Of a DNA stretch of 34,411 nt, positions 20,609 through 29,007 are shown in pieces. A model generated the notes under the pieces. The model searched no databases. It was not told where the DNA came from and saw only the letters and a program-made list of their open reading frames with translations. The stretch is taken from positions 1 through 34,411 of the forward strand of contig CAYXOX010000017.1 of assembly GCA_964466745.1 (NCBI GenBank). The letters are read 5' to 3'. Both the position numbers and the translations under genes were made by a program. This DNA is from CAYXOX01 sp964466745. Lineage in GTDB: Bacteria > Pseudomonadota > Alphaproteobacteria > Rhodobacterales > Rhodobacteraceae. Positions within the stretch are counted from its first letter, which is position 1, and the number at the start of each line of letters is the position of its first letter.

Positions 20609-23137
20609 TTGACCCCCGCCCGCATCTTCGCGTTCATCCGGTCCGTTTCCGTGGCATTTGCGCTCGTGCTTGCCCTTGGCGCCGCGCCGGCGGCGCAGGC
20701 GCAGTCGCTGGTTCCCGGCGGAAACGGGTCAGCCGCCGTGCCGGCGGCTGACGGTTCGCTCGACGCCCTGCTCGATGTGCTGCGGGACGACGCCGCCCGG
20801 GCCACGCTGATCGAGCGGCTGGAGGCGCTGTCGGGCGAAGCTTCTTCGGCCGCCGGCGCCGGTCCCGCGGCCCCATCGAACCCGGCTGACGAGGCGGCCG
20901 GCGTTGCGCGCGGGCTCGCGGAGACCACGGCACGGATGGCCGAGGGGGCGGTTACGCTCGCGCGGCGCACCGCGTCCGATTTCGCGCGGCTGCGCTTCCT
21001 GTTTTCGCGGCTCGATGCGGAGCGGTCCGCCGAAGTGCGTGCGGAGGCTGTCGCGCTCGGCCTCACCGTGCTTGCCTCCCTGGCGGCCCTCGCGGTGCTG
21101 CTCGGCATCGTGCATCGGCTGTTGCCGCCGGCTCCGGCTCAGCTGGCCGGAGCGACGCATGCCAGCCTTGCCAGCGCCGCGCTTCAGGCCGTCGGGCGTG
21201 CCGTTGCCCTCGTTCTCGCCTGGGCCGTCGGCCTCGCCCTGGCATACTTCGTCTTCGGGAGGGCTGGCATCGCGCCGGTACAGACGCTCTATCTCAACGC
21301 CTTCCTGCTGGCCGCGGGGTTCGGCCTCGCGTTGCGGCTGCTGGTTTCGGGCGATCCACGCGACAGAACCCTTTCGGAACTGCCGCTGGAGACACAGTCT
21401 GTCCTGCGCCGCTGGATACTCGCGCCGGTCAACGTTGCGGTCTACGGGGTGCTCGCGGCAGCGCCGATCGTGCAGATCTGGTCGGGATTCGTGGCGGCGC
21501 GCTCGGTGCGCGCCATTGCGGCCACGCTTGCCTTCGTGCTCGCCATAGCCGCCATCCTGCGCATTCGCGCGACGCTTTTGCGCCACGCGGAGGCACGCGC
21601 CGCTGCCGAGGCGGAAGCCGAGCGGCCCGGGCCCGCCACGGAACCGCCCGGCGAGACCGCTGCCGCCGATGGCGCTGCGCCCGCGATCGCCGCCGCGCGC
21701 CCCGAAGATCCCGGCATGCCAGTGCCGGAGGGCGAAGTAGCCCCGGCGGCAGAAGCGGCCGAGGAGCACGCGTCGCAGCCCGAGGGCGAGGGTGCTGCCA
21801 CCGCGGCGGTGGCCCGGCACACCCTTGGCTTGTGGAGCGCGCTCTGGCCATGGCTGGCGGGCGCCTATGCGCTGACGGCTTACCTCATCGCGCTGACCCG
21901 GCCGCGCGAGATGGGCGAGCTCATCGCGCGCGGCACGCTTTACAGCGCCGCGGCGCTGCTGGCGGTCCTGGTGGGTTTGCGGCTGATATCGCGGGCGGGG
22001 CGCCTCGGCTTTCCGCGGAGCCGCCTCGACAGCTTGCTGCCCGGATTCGCCTCTCGGCGGGACAAGTTTGCAGCGCCGGTGGCCTACATCGGCGCGGTCG
22101 TGCTCTTCGTGCTCGCGGCCGCGCTGCTGCTGGAGGGATGGCAGCTTGGGCCAGCTGCGGGCTGGGTTGCCGGGCCGGCCTTGACCGAATGGTTCTGGCG
22201 GCTTCTGCGGGCGTCGCTGATCGTTGCCGCGCTGATCGTGCTCTGGGCCGCCATGGCCGCCCTGATCGACGAGCGGCTCCACCGCGAACTCGAGGGCGTC
22301 GCCGCGAGTGCGCGCCGGCGCACGCTGCTGTCGCTCTTCCGCAACGCCTTCACCGTGGCGCTGGTTGTGTTCGGCACGATGATCGCGCTCGCAGAGGTCG
22401 GCATCAACATCGCGCCGCTCCTCGCAGGTGCCGGCGTGCTGGGCCTTGCCATCGGTTTCGGCGCGCAGAAGCTGGTGCAGGACATCATCACCGGCGTGTT
22501 CATCCAGCTGGAAAACGCGATCAACGAGGGCGATGTCGTCAGCGTGGGCGGGATAACGGGGGTTGTCGAGGTGCTCACGATCCGTTCCGTGAGCCTGCGC
22601 GATCTCGGGGGTGTGTTCCACATCATCCCGTTCAGCGCGGTCGATACCGTTTCGAACTACACCAAGCACTTCGCCTTCCACGTGGCCGAGGTGGGCGCGG
22701 CCTACCACGAGGCGGTGCCCGACGTGAAAAGCGCCATGGAAGAGGCCTTCGCCCGCCTGCAGCGCGATCCGCTCTACGCTCCGGACATCCTCGAGCCGCT
22801 GGAGATGCACGGCGTGACGGCCCTGGCCGACAGCGCGGTGGTGGTGCGGGCGCGCATCAAGACAGTGGCCGGCAAGCAGTGGGGGATCGGCCGCGCCTAT
22901 ACCGAGCTTGTGAAGCAGGTGATGGATGAGCGCGGCCTCGAGATCCCGTTCCCGCACCGGGAGCTCAAGCTGCCCCACGAACTGATCGAGGCGATCGCGA
23001 GCCGCGCGCAAAGGGGGGAGCCCGCCGCGCTCGGCCCGGCGGAGCAAGCAGGTCAGGGCGAAACGATCGAGGGCGAAAGCGAGGACGCGGGGCCGGAGAA
23101 CGGCGGCGCCACGGCCCCGGGCAGAAGCCGCGGCTGA
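20609..23137 (+). CDS. Large mechanosensitive ion channel, MscS family (YbiO-like)
   Basis: This 842-residue inner-membrane channel opens under membrane tension to release solutes on osmotic downshock. From the TTG start there is a clean signal peptide (TPARIFAFIRSV ... AAPAAQA|QS). A periplasmic helical region and several transmembrane helices follow, with an Ala/Glu/Pro-rich charged linker at about residues 330-405. The MscS core lies near 570-620, with the pore helix GAGVLGLAIGFGAQKLVQDI and then LENAINEGDVVSV. The cytosolic beta and alpha/beta domains end near 795. A ~45-residue Gly/Glu-rich tail follows. It is transcribed after the tRNA and meets moaA head-on with only 5 bases between the stop codons. 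Confidence 0.92.
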   Translation: MTPARIFAFIRSVSVAFALVLALGAAPAAQAQSLVPGGNGSAAVPAADGSLDALLDVLRDDAARATLIERLEALSGEASSAAGAGPAAPSNPADEAAGVARGLAETTARMAEGAVTLARRTASDFARLRFLFSRLDAERSAEVRAEAVALGLTVLASLAALAVLLGIVHRLLPPAPAQLAGATHASLASAALQAVGRAVALVLAWAVGLALAYFVFGRAGIAPVQTLYLNAFLLAAGFGLALRLLVSGDPRDRTLSELPLETQSVLRRWILAPVNVAVYGVLAAAPIVQIWSGFVAARSVRAIAATLAFVLAIAAILRIRATLLRHAEARAAAEAEAERPGPATEPPGETAAADGAAPAIAAARPEDPGMPVPEGEVAPAAEAAEEHASQPEGEGAATAAVARHTLGLWSALWPWLAGAYALTAYLIALTRPREMGELIARGTLYSAAALLAVLVGLRLISRAGRLGFPRSRLDSLLPGFASRRDKFAAPVAYIGAVVLFVLAAALLLEGWQLGPAAGWVAGPALTEWFWRLLRASLIVAALIVLWAAMAALIDERLHRELEGVAASARRRTLLSLFRNAFTVALVVFGTMIALAEVGINIAPLLAGAGVLGLAIGFGAQKLVQDIITGVFIQLENAINEGDVVSVGGITGVVEVLTIRSVSLRDLGGVFHIIPFSAVDTVSNYTKHFAFHVAEVGAAYHEAVPDVKSAMEEAFARLQRDPLYAPDILEPLEMHGVTALADSAVVVRARIKTVAGKQWGIGRAYTELVKQVMDERGLEIPFPHRELKLPHELIEAIASRAQRGEPAALGPAEQAGQGETIEGESEDAGPENGGATAPGRSRG

Positions 23138-23150
23138 GCCCCTCAGCCGC
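23130..23150. terminator. Hairpin built from both stop codons of convergent genes
   Basis: GCGGCTGA (23130-23137) pairs perfectly with TCAGCCGC (23143-23150) around GCCCC. The TGA of the channel gene and the TGA of moaA (read on the minus strand) form the inner end of the stem. A two-way terminator sharing both coding ends is likely, though no T-runs follow. Confidence 0.55.
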
Positions 23151-24150
23151 CGGTGTGGCTCATGTGGCGCGGCATCTGCCCGTCGAGCCGCTGGCGCGAA
23201 TAGTCGAAATCGTGTCCCTTGGGCTTCGCGGCGATGGCGGCGCGGATCGCGGCCTCCAGCGGCGCGTCGTCCTCCGGGTGGGCGCGCAGAGGTGCCCGCA
23301 GATCGGCCATGTCTTCCTGGCCGAGGCACATGTAGAGCTCGCCCGTGCAGGTGAGCCGGACGCGGTTGCAGCTCTCGCAGAAGTTGTGGGTGAGCGGGGT
23401 GATGAAGCCGATCTTCTGCCCGGTCTCCTCCACCCGGACATAGCGCGCCGGCCCCCCGGTGCGTTCGGCAAGGTCGGTGAGGGAATAGCGCTCGGCCAGC
23501 CGTGCGCGCAGATCCTTCAGGGGCCAGTACTGGCCCAGGCGGTTCTCGTTGCCGATATCGCCCATGGGCATCACCTCGATGAAGGTGAGGTCCATTCCGC
23601 GCCCGGCGCACCATTCCGCAAGGTCGAAGAGCTCGTCCTCGTTGAAGCCCTTCAGCGCGACCACGTTGATCTTCACGCCGAGGCCGGCCTGCTGGGCGGC
23701 ATCGATCCCGCGCAGCACCTGCGGCAACCGCCCCCAACGCGTGATGGCGGCGAACTTCTGCTCGTCGAGCGTGTCGAGCGACACGTTCACGCGCCGGACG
23801 CCCGCAGCGGCCAGATCGGGCGCGAACCGCTCCAGCTGCGAGCCGTTGGTGGTGAGCGTCAGCTCCCTGAGCGCGCCGCTCTCGAGGTGGCGGGCCATGG
23901 CATGGAAGAAGGTGAGGATATCGCGGCGCACCAGCGGCTCGCCTCCGGTGATGCGCAGTTTCTCGACGCCGAGCCGCACGAAGGCCGAACACATCCTGTC
24001 GAGCTCCTCCAGCGTCAGCAGCTCTCGCTTGGGCAGGAAGGTCATGTTTTCCGACATGCAGTAGACGCAGCGAAAGTCGCAGCGGTCGGTCACCGAAACC
24101 CGGAGGTAGCGGATGGCACGCTGGAAGGGATCGACAAGGGGAGCGTTCAT
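23143..24150 (-). CDS. moaA: GTP 3',8-cyclase MoaA (molybdenum cofactor synthesis)
   Basis: This 335-residue radical-SAM enzyme, together with MoaC, turns GTP into cyclic pyranopterin monophosphate, the first step of molybdenum cofactor synthesis. The N-terminal SAM cluster is C24-x3-C28-x2-C31 (DRCDFRCVYC). The C-terminal cluster cysteines are in FCESCNRVRLTCTG with C-x2-C-x13-C. The chain ends in HTGG, the Gly-Gly tail needed for activity. The ATG at 24148-24150 gives the usual MNAPLVDPF start; the frame is open further upstream but not family-like. No other moa or moe gene is in the window. Confidence 0.96.
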   Translation of the reverse strand: MNAPLVDPFQRAIRYLRVSVTDRCDFRCVYCMSENMTFLPKRELLTLEELDRMCSAFVRLGVEKLRITGGEPLVRRDILTFFHAMARHLESGALRELTLTTNGSQLERFAPDLAAAGVRRVNVSLDTLDEQKFAAITRWGRLPQVLRGIDAAQQAGLGVKINVVALKGFNEDELFDLAEWCAGRGMDLTFIEVMPMGDIGNENRLGQYWPLKDLRARLAERYSLTDLAERTGGPARYVRVEETGQKIGFITPLTHNFCESCNRVRLTCTGELYMCLGQEDMADLRAPLRAHPEDDAPLEAAIRAAIAAKPKGHDFDYSRQRLDGQMPRHMSHTGG

Positions 24151-24331
24151 GGAGCGGAAGCTAGGGCTACCGGCGGGCGCGTGCAAGCGGTACCGGGGGC
24201 AGGGTGGCCCGCCGCGGGCGATATGGATTGGCACTGCGCATGCCGGCGGGCCGTGGGCGGGCACACCCGCGGGGCGGCGTTGCGACGGCAGGCGAACAGG
24301 AATCGGGGTGCCGGTCCGGCGCGACATGCCC

Positions 24332-24337
24332 TAGACT
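24332..24337 (+). promoter_or_regulatory. Candidate -10 box for the lipoprotein gene
   Basis: TAGACT ends 6 bases before the lipoprotein ATG, which would put the transcript start at or next to the ATG. There is no ribosome site, consistent with a leaderless message. The -35 region is poor. Confidence 0.3.
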
Positions 24338-24343
24338 CGGTGC

Positions 24344-24766
24344 ATGGTCAGGCTGCTATCCATCCTCGTGCTCTTTGCGGCCCTGCCGGGATGCGCGCGC
24401 CTTGCCGCGATCCTGCCGGGGCAGGGCGCCGGAGCGCCTGCAACCGTCGTCGCGGAGGAGCGCGGCGCCGAAGGTGCAGCGCGCCCCGTGCCGCGCCCCT
24501 CGGTGCCCGCGCCGGAGACTGCCAGCCCCTCGATGTCCGCGGTCGCGGGCCTTGGCGATCCGTCCGATCCCGGGCTCTGGGTCAAGACTCCGCTGGTGTC
24601 GATGGCCGCGCCCGGGCGCGTCGCACTCGCTGCCGGCGGCGCGGCGATCGAGGTGGAGCTTCGACCCGCCGGCTCCGGGGCGCCGACGCAGCTTTCGCTG
24701 CAGGCGATGCAGGCGCTGGGCGCGCCCATCACCTCGCTTCCGGAGGTGACGGTCAGCCTGCCCTGA
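24344..24766 (+). CDS. Small putative lipoprotein, Rhodobacterales conserved type
   Basis: This 140-residue protein has a lipoprotein signal (MVRLLSILVLFAALPGC, lipobox LPGC with Cys17) and then a Pro/Ala-rich linker. The C-terminal block GDPSDPGLWVKTPLVS and LPEVTVSLP resembles small Rhodobacterales proteins that databases often label 'D-galactarate dehydratase', a label that does not fit their size. The conserved end suggests a small structural or envelope-assembly role, but nothing catalytic is visible. It is divergent from moaA across a 193-base gap and converges on sodB. Confidence 0.8.
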   Translation: MVRLLSILVLFAALPGCARLAAILPGQGAGAPATVVAEERGAEGAARPVPRPSVPAPETASPSMSAVAGLGDPSDPGLWVKTPLVSMAAPGRVALAAGGAAIEVELRPAGSGAPTQLSLQAMQALGAPITSLPEVTVSLP

Positions 24767-24786
24767 CCGCTTCGGGCAAATGCGAA

Positions 24787-24810
24787 CGGCCCGCCACGGA
24801 TGGCGGGCCG
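24787..24810. terminator. Perfect 9-bp hairpin between lipoprotein gene and sodB
   Basis: CGGCCCGCC (24787-24795) pairs with GGCGGGCCG (24802-24810) around ACGGAT. It lies in the 91-base gap between two convergent genes, where it could end both transcripts. On the minus side a loose T-containing stretch (TTCGCATTTG) follows the stem. Confidence 0.55.
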
Positions 24811-24857
24811 GGCGGGCCGCAACGATCGGTGCCGCCGGCAGCGGCCGGCCGTGAGCC

Positions 24858-25457
24858 TCACATGCGCGAGGCCACGTTCTCCCAGTTCACCAGCTTGTCG
24901 AGGAAGTTCGAAAGATAGGCCGGGCGCTTGTTGCGGAAATCGATGTAGTAGGAGTGTTCCCACACGTCGCAGCCCAGCAGAGCGGTCTGCCCGAAGCACA
25001 GCGGGTTCACGCCGTTTTCCGTCTTGGTCACCTTCAGGCTGCCGTCGGCATCCTTCACGAGCCACGCCCAGCCCGAGCCGAACTGGCCGGCGCCCGCGGC
25101 CGAGAACTCTTCCTTGAACTTGTCGACCGAGCCGAAGGCTTCGGTGAGCGCCTTTTCGAGCTCGCCGGGCATCTTGTTCTCGCCGGGCCCCATCATCTCC
25201 CAGAACTGGTTGTGGTTCCAAAGCTGTGAGATGTTGTTGAAGATCCCGTTCTGAGCCACGGCGCCGGCCTGGTAGGTGCCGGTGATGATCTCCTCGAGCG
25301 TCTTGCCTTCCCACTCGGTGCCGGCGATCAGCTTGTTGCCGTTGTCGACGTAAGCCTTGTGGTGCAGGTCGTGGTGGTACTCGAGCGTCTCCTTGGACAT
25401 GCCGTTGTCGGCGAGCGCGTCGTGGGCGTAGGGAAGATCGGGAAGGTCGAATGCCAT
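24858..25457 (-). CDS. sodB: Superoxide dismutase, iron type
   Basis: This 199-residue cytosolic superoxide dismutase converts superoxide to hydrogen peroxide and oxygen. Metal ligands can be placed at His28 (LEYHHDLHH), His81 (LWNHNQFW), and the Asp and His of CDVWEHSYYIDF. Gln77 four residues before His81 corresponds to Gln69 of E. coli SodB and marks the iron form. The ATG is preceded by AAAGGG at good spacing. It is monocistronic as far as can be seen, transcribed toward the lipoprotein gene. Confidence 0.96.
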   Translation of the reverse strand: MAFDLPDLPYAHDALADNGMSKETLEYHHDLHHKAYVDNGNKLIAGTEWEGKTLEEIITGTYQAGAVAQNGIFNNISQLWNHNQFWEMMGPGENKMPGELEKALTEAFGSVDKFKEEFSAAGAGQFGSGWAWLVKDADGSLKVTKTENGVNPLCFGQTALLGCDVWEHSYYIDFRNKRPAYLSNFLDKLVNWENVASRM

Positions 25458-25570
25458 GGTGAGCCCTTTCGTTCTCTGGCGAAGTGTTCCGTGGCATACC
25501 TGTGCCGGCGCCGCGGCGAGGTCAACCCCGCGCCACGCGTCGCCGTGATCCCGCCGGCCCCTGCGGCGGG

Positions 25571-26257
25571 TCAGCGCGCGCCCAGCGGAAAACGGCGCCG
25601 CAGGTGGAAACGCCCCTCCGGGTCTTCGCCGAAAAGGCAGATCGCGTCGAGTCGGAAGGGCCGGGGCAGAAGCGGGCCAAGGTGGGGTTCGAGCGCCGCG
25701 CGCACGACCGCCGCGAGCCCGGCATCGAGGTTGCCGGTAAGGGTGACGTGGAAGCGAAACGCTTCCATCACGTACGGGTAGCCCCAGCGTTCGAGGTTTT
25801 CCCGCAGGTCCGGGGGCAGCCTCTCGGCGCCGCGCCGCGCCCGCTCGGCATCGGTCAGCGGCGCGCGAAGATCCTCGAGGGCGCGGGTGATCTCGGCCGC
25901 CCGGGCGTCGAGCGCGCGGGTGTCGCCCACGGGCAGCAGGGCGAGAAAGCCGCCGATCTCGCCGAGGGCAAGCCCGCCCTCCACCTCGGCCGGCGCGAGG
26001 CGCGCCGCCAGCGCCTCCGCGGCGGCGAGCACATGCTCGTGCGCCGTGCCCGGTTTCGGCGCGAAGGGCGCTTTCAGCGTGGCATGCAAGCCGTAGCGGC
26101 CGGCAGCGCCGATCAGCTTTTCCCGCGTATCCGGCAGGCCCGCGATGACGGGGGCTGCGGCGGATTGGCCGCGCACGGCATCCCATCCGAGCCAGCTCGC
26201 GCCGAACTCTGCCAGCGGGCCCTCGGGCGCCCAGTAGATCGCGTATCGCCGGTCCAT
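25571..26257 (-). CDS. DUF1045 protein, 2H phosphoesterase-like
   Basis: This 228-residue protein is of the DUF1045 family, related to 2H phosphoesterases. The two histidine motifs are visible as LHATLKAPF (His58-x-Thr60) and FRFHVTLTG (His170-x-Thr172). The family is often found inside phosphonate (phn) operons, where its members are thought to act on cyclic phosphate intermediates. No phn gene is present here. The gene lies 45 bases after mlaF on the same strand, behind a good ribosome site (GGAGGTGA). Its chemistry in this place is unknown; RNA 2',3'-cyclic phosphate ends are a plausible alternative target. Confidence 0.88.
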   Translation of the reverse strand: MDRRYAIYWAPEGPLAEFGASWLGWDAVRGQSAAAPVIAGLPDTREKLIGAAGRYGLHATLKAPFAPKPGTAHEHVLAAAEALAARLAPAEVEGGLALGEIGGFLALLPVGDTRALDARAAEITRALEDLRAPLTDAERARRGAERLPPDLRENLERWGYPYVMEAFRFHVTLTGNLDAGLAAVVRAALEPHLGPLLPRPFRLDAICLFGEDPEGRFHLRRRFPLGAR

Positions 26258-26302
26258 GATCCGTCACCTCCCTCGGTCCGGCCCTGGCGAGGCGGGCCGC
26301 TC

Positions 26303-27049
26303 TTACCGGACCGCCTCGATCGGCCCCTCCGCGCGGCCGTTCACGAACTGGTCGACGACCGCGTTTCCCGACGCGTCGAGATCGCCGACGGGCCCCTCCC
26401 ACTGGATGATGCCCTCGTGCAGCATGGCCACCCTGTCGGCGATGGCCCGCACGCTGGTCATGTCGTGGGTGATGGTGATGGCCGTGGCGCCGAGATCTTC
26501 CACGAGGTCGCGGATCAGCTCGTTGATGACGCCGGACATGATCGGATCGAGGCCGGTGGTAGGCTCGTCGAAGAAGATCACGTCGGGCTGTGTGGCGATT
26601 GCGCGGGCGAGGCCCACACGTTTGCGCATGCCGCCGGAGAGATCGGCGGGGTAGAGATCGGCCACGTCCGCCTTCAGACCCACGCGGCGCAGCTTCTCGA
26701 CGGCAATTTCCCGGGCCTCGGCGCGCGGGCGCTTCAAGGCGCCGCGCAGCAGTCGGAACGCCACGTTCTGCCAGACCGAGAGGCTGTCGAACAGCGCGCC
26801 ACCCTGGAAGAGCATGCCGAAATGCTGGAGGAAGTCCTCATGGTCGGCGTCGGTGATGTCCTGCCCGTCCACGAGGATCGTGCCGCGGTCGGGCCGTTCG
26901 AGCCCGAGGATGCACTTGAGCGTCACCGACTTGCCGGTGCCGGAGCCGCCGATGATCACCATGCTGCTGCCGCGGGGCACGTGCAGGTCGACCCCCCGCA
27001 GCACATGCTTGGTTCCGAACGACTTGTGGATGTTGGAGAGCGTGATCAT
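26303..27049 (-). CDS. mlaF: MlaF-type ABC transporter ATPase (lipid trafficking)
   Basis: This 248-residue ATPase of the Mla/TTG2 phospholipid transport class moves lipids between the inner and outer membranes together with a permease and an MCE protein. Walker A is GGSGTGKS (residues 34-41), the signature is LSGGMRKRVGLARA, and Walker B is VIFFDEPTTGLDP. The block FQGGALFDSLSVWQNVAF is characteristic of MlaF. Its ATG overlaps the mlaE stop (ATGA). No mlaD-type MCE gene follows; the next gene is DUF1045. The partner MCE protein must therefore lie elsewhere. Confidence 0.92.
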   Translation of the reverse strand: MITLSNIHKSFGTKHVLRGVDLHVPRGSSMVIIGGSGTGKSVTLKCILGLERPDRGTILVDGQDITDADHEDFLQHFGMLFQGGALFDSLSVWQNVAFRLLRGALKRPRAEAREIAVEKLRRVGLKADVADLYPADLSGGMRKRVGLARAIATQPDVIFFDEPTTGLDPIMSGVINELIRDLVEDLGATAITITHDMTSVRAIADRVAMLHEGIIQWEGPVGDLDASGNAVVDQFVNGRAEGPIEAVR

Positions 27050-27819
27050 ACCGAGAAGAACACCGCCGTAAGCAGGTAGTTGGCCGCGAGAATCAGCACC
27101 GCCGCGGCGACCACGGATGTCTTTGTGGCCTGGCCCACGCCCTGCGCACCCCGACCCGCGGCCATGCCATGGTAGCACCCCATGAGCGTCGCGATGAAGC
27201 CGAACGCGGCCCCCTTCACCAGCGACGATACCACGTCGTAGACTTCGAGGAAGTTCACCGTGTTGCGCAGGTAGGTGGCCGGGTTGAAGCCGAGCTGACG
27301 CGTGCCGACCATGTAACCGCCCATCAGCCCGATGATGTCGCCGATGCCCACGAGCACCGGCACCGCCAGTGTGCCCGCCAGCACCCGGGGAACGGTGAGA
27401 TACTTCATCGGGTGGGTCGAGAGCGTGACGAGCGCGTCGATCTGCTCGGTAACCTTCATGGTGGCGATTTCCGCGGCGATCGAAGAGGTCACGCGGGCGG
27501 CGATCATCAGCCCCACGAGCACCGGGCCGAGTTCGCGCACCATCCCGATGGCCACGATCTGCGGCACCACCGCCTCCGCGTTGAACCGCGCACCGCCGGC
27601 GTAGATCTGCAGCGCCAGCGCGGCACCCGTGAAGAGGGCGGTGAGCCCGACGACCGGCAGGGAGAAATACCCCACCGACAGCAGGGCATGGCCCAGCTCG
27701 CGCGGGTACCAGGGCGGGCGCACGACATGGCTGACGGTCGAGCCCGCGAAGATCGCGACGCGCCCCACCGCCGCCAGCAGGCCAAGCACCGTCCGACCGA
27801 GCGCCGCGAGAAGCGTCAT
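27046..27819 (-). CDS. mlaE: MlaE-type ABC transporter permease
   Basis: This 257-residue integral membrane protein with about five helices is the permease of the Mla-type phospholipid transporter. Family blocks are GALALQIYAGGARFNAE, VRELGPVLVGLMIAARV, SSIAAEIATMKVTEQIDAL and KGAAFGFIATLMGCYHG. It overlaps alr upstream (ATGA) and mlaF downstream (ATGA), so the three are tightly coupled. The link of alanine racemase with Mla genes puts two envelope functions, peptidoglycan precursor and lipid asymmetry, in one transcript. Confidence 0.93.
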   Translation of the reverse strand: MTLLAALGRTVLGLLAAVGRVAIFAGSTVSHVVRPPWYPRELGHALLSVGYFSLPVVGLTALFTGAALALQIYAGGARFNAEAVVPQIVAIGMVRELGPVLVGLMIAARVTSSIAAEIATMKVTEQIDALVTLSTHPMKYLTVPRVLAGTLAVPVLVGIGDIIGLMGGYMVGTRQLGFNPATYLRNTVNFLEVYDVVSSLVKGAAFGFIATLMGCYHGMAAGRGAQGVGQATKTSVVAAAVLILAANYLLTAVFFSV

Positions 27820-28853
27820 TGCAGCAGGCCATCGCGGCGGCGCGCATAGCGCCGGCCGAGCGAGGTGAGGATCTCGTAGCCGATGGTGCCCGCGGCGTCG
27901 GCCAGCGCATCTATCCCCTGGGCGTCGCACAGGATGTCGAGCGCGGGCGGCACGGTGTCGAGGTGGCTGACGTCGACGGTCAGCAGGTCCATCGAGACGC
28001 GCCCGGCAAGCGGGCAGGGCACCTCGCCGGCAAAGAGCGTCGCGCGGTTCGACATCGCCCGGATGAGCCCGTCGGCATAGCCCGCGGCCAGGGTCGCGAT
28101 CCGGGCCGGGCCCTCCGTCCGCCAGCTTGCGCCGTAGCCCACGGTTTCCCCGGCGGCGAGCTCGCGGACCTGGATCACCGGCAGCGCCAGGTGAACAACC
28201 GGCCGCGCCTCGGCGAAGGGTGCGCCGCCGTAGAGCCCGATGCCGGGGCGGGTGAGATCGAAGTGGTAGTCGGGGCCAAGAAGGATGCCACCGGTGGCCG
28301 CAAGCGAGCGCGGCGCGGAGACCCCGGCCGTCATCTCCGTGAAGGCCGCAAGCTGCGCCGCGTTCATCGGATGGGTGGGCTCGTCGGCGCACGCGAGATG
28401 ACTCATCACCAGCGTCGCTCCGGTGGCCTCCGCCCTCACGCCGCGCCACTCCTGAGGCTCCATGCCGAGCCTGTTCATCCCGCTGTCGAGCTGGATGCCG
28501 AACGGGTGCCGCGGGAGCGTGGCCCGGTGGCGGGCGAATTGAGCGGGGCTGTTGAGCATGGGCGTGAGAGCGGCGGCGGCGAGCAGGGGCGCATCGCCTT
28601 CCATGTGCCCCCCGAACACCGCGATCTCCGGGCCGGGGCCGAGCACCGCGCGCACGGCGGCGCCCTCCTCGGCGACGGCAACGAAGAACTGCCGCGCGCC
28701 GGCGCGTGCGAGCGCCTCGGCGACGGTGCCGGCGCCCAGCCCGTAGGCATCTGCCTTGACTACGGCAGCCGTCTCGCACCGCGTCTTCGCGTCGAGCGCG
28801 CGCCAGTTTTCGCAGATCGCCGCAAGGTCGATCGAGAGTGTTCCGGTTCCCAT
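27816..28853 (-). CDS. alr: Alanine racemase
   Basis: This 345-residue PLP enzyme interconverts L- and D-alanine for peptidoglycan. The PLP lysine is Lys33 in VVKADAYGLG, and the second catalytic base is Tyr240 in ETVGYGASWRTEG. DSGMNRLG and GRVSMDLLTVD are further family blocks. The ATG at 28851-28853 has no strong ribosome site but matches the expected N terminus (LSIDLAAICENW). It heads the alr-mlaE-mlaF run, with a 154-base gap from cvpA that may hold its promoter. Confidence 0.95.
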   Translation of the reverse strand: MGTGTLSIDLAAICENWRALDAKTRCETAAVVKADAYGLGAGTVAEALARAGARQFFVAVAEEGAAVRAVLGPGPEIAVFGGHMEGDAPLLAAAALTPMLNSPAQFARHRATLPRHPFGIQLDSGMNRLGMEPQEWRGVRAEATGATLVMSHLACADEPTHPMNAAQLAAFTEMTAGVSAPRSLAATGGILLGPDYHFDLTRPGIGLYGGAPFAEARPVVHLALPVIQVRELAAGETVGYGASWRTEGPARIATLAAGYADGLIRAMSNRATLFAGEVPCPLAGRVSMDLLTVDVSHLDTVPPALDILCDAQGIDALADAAGTIGYEILTSLGRRYARRRDGLLQ

Positions 28854-28908
28854 GCTGCGGTTCTGACAGCGCCGTGCCGAGCGTCAAGCGGGAAAGGCAC
28901 GCGCGGCG

Positions 28909-28944
28909 CGCCCCGGCGGCTAGTTGCGGCACCTTCTCGGGGCG
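28909..28944. terminator. Hairpin between cvpA and alr
   Basis: CGCCCCG (28909-28915) pairs with CGGGGCG (28938-28944) around a 22-base loop. It lies 64 bases after the cvpA stop, and could end the radA-cvpA transcript. The long loop makes this weak. Confidence 0.28.
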
Positions 28945-29007
28945 GCGCGGTCGGCGGGGGCGGCGGTGCGTGGCCCGCAGTCCGGTAACGGGCGGTGCCC
29001 GCGGCGG

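Noticed and set aside
25493..25525. TTGACC and TATGCC as a sodB promoter
   Set aside because: The two boxes are 21 bases apart, too far for a normal promoter, so it was not listed.
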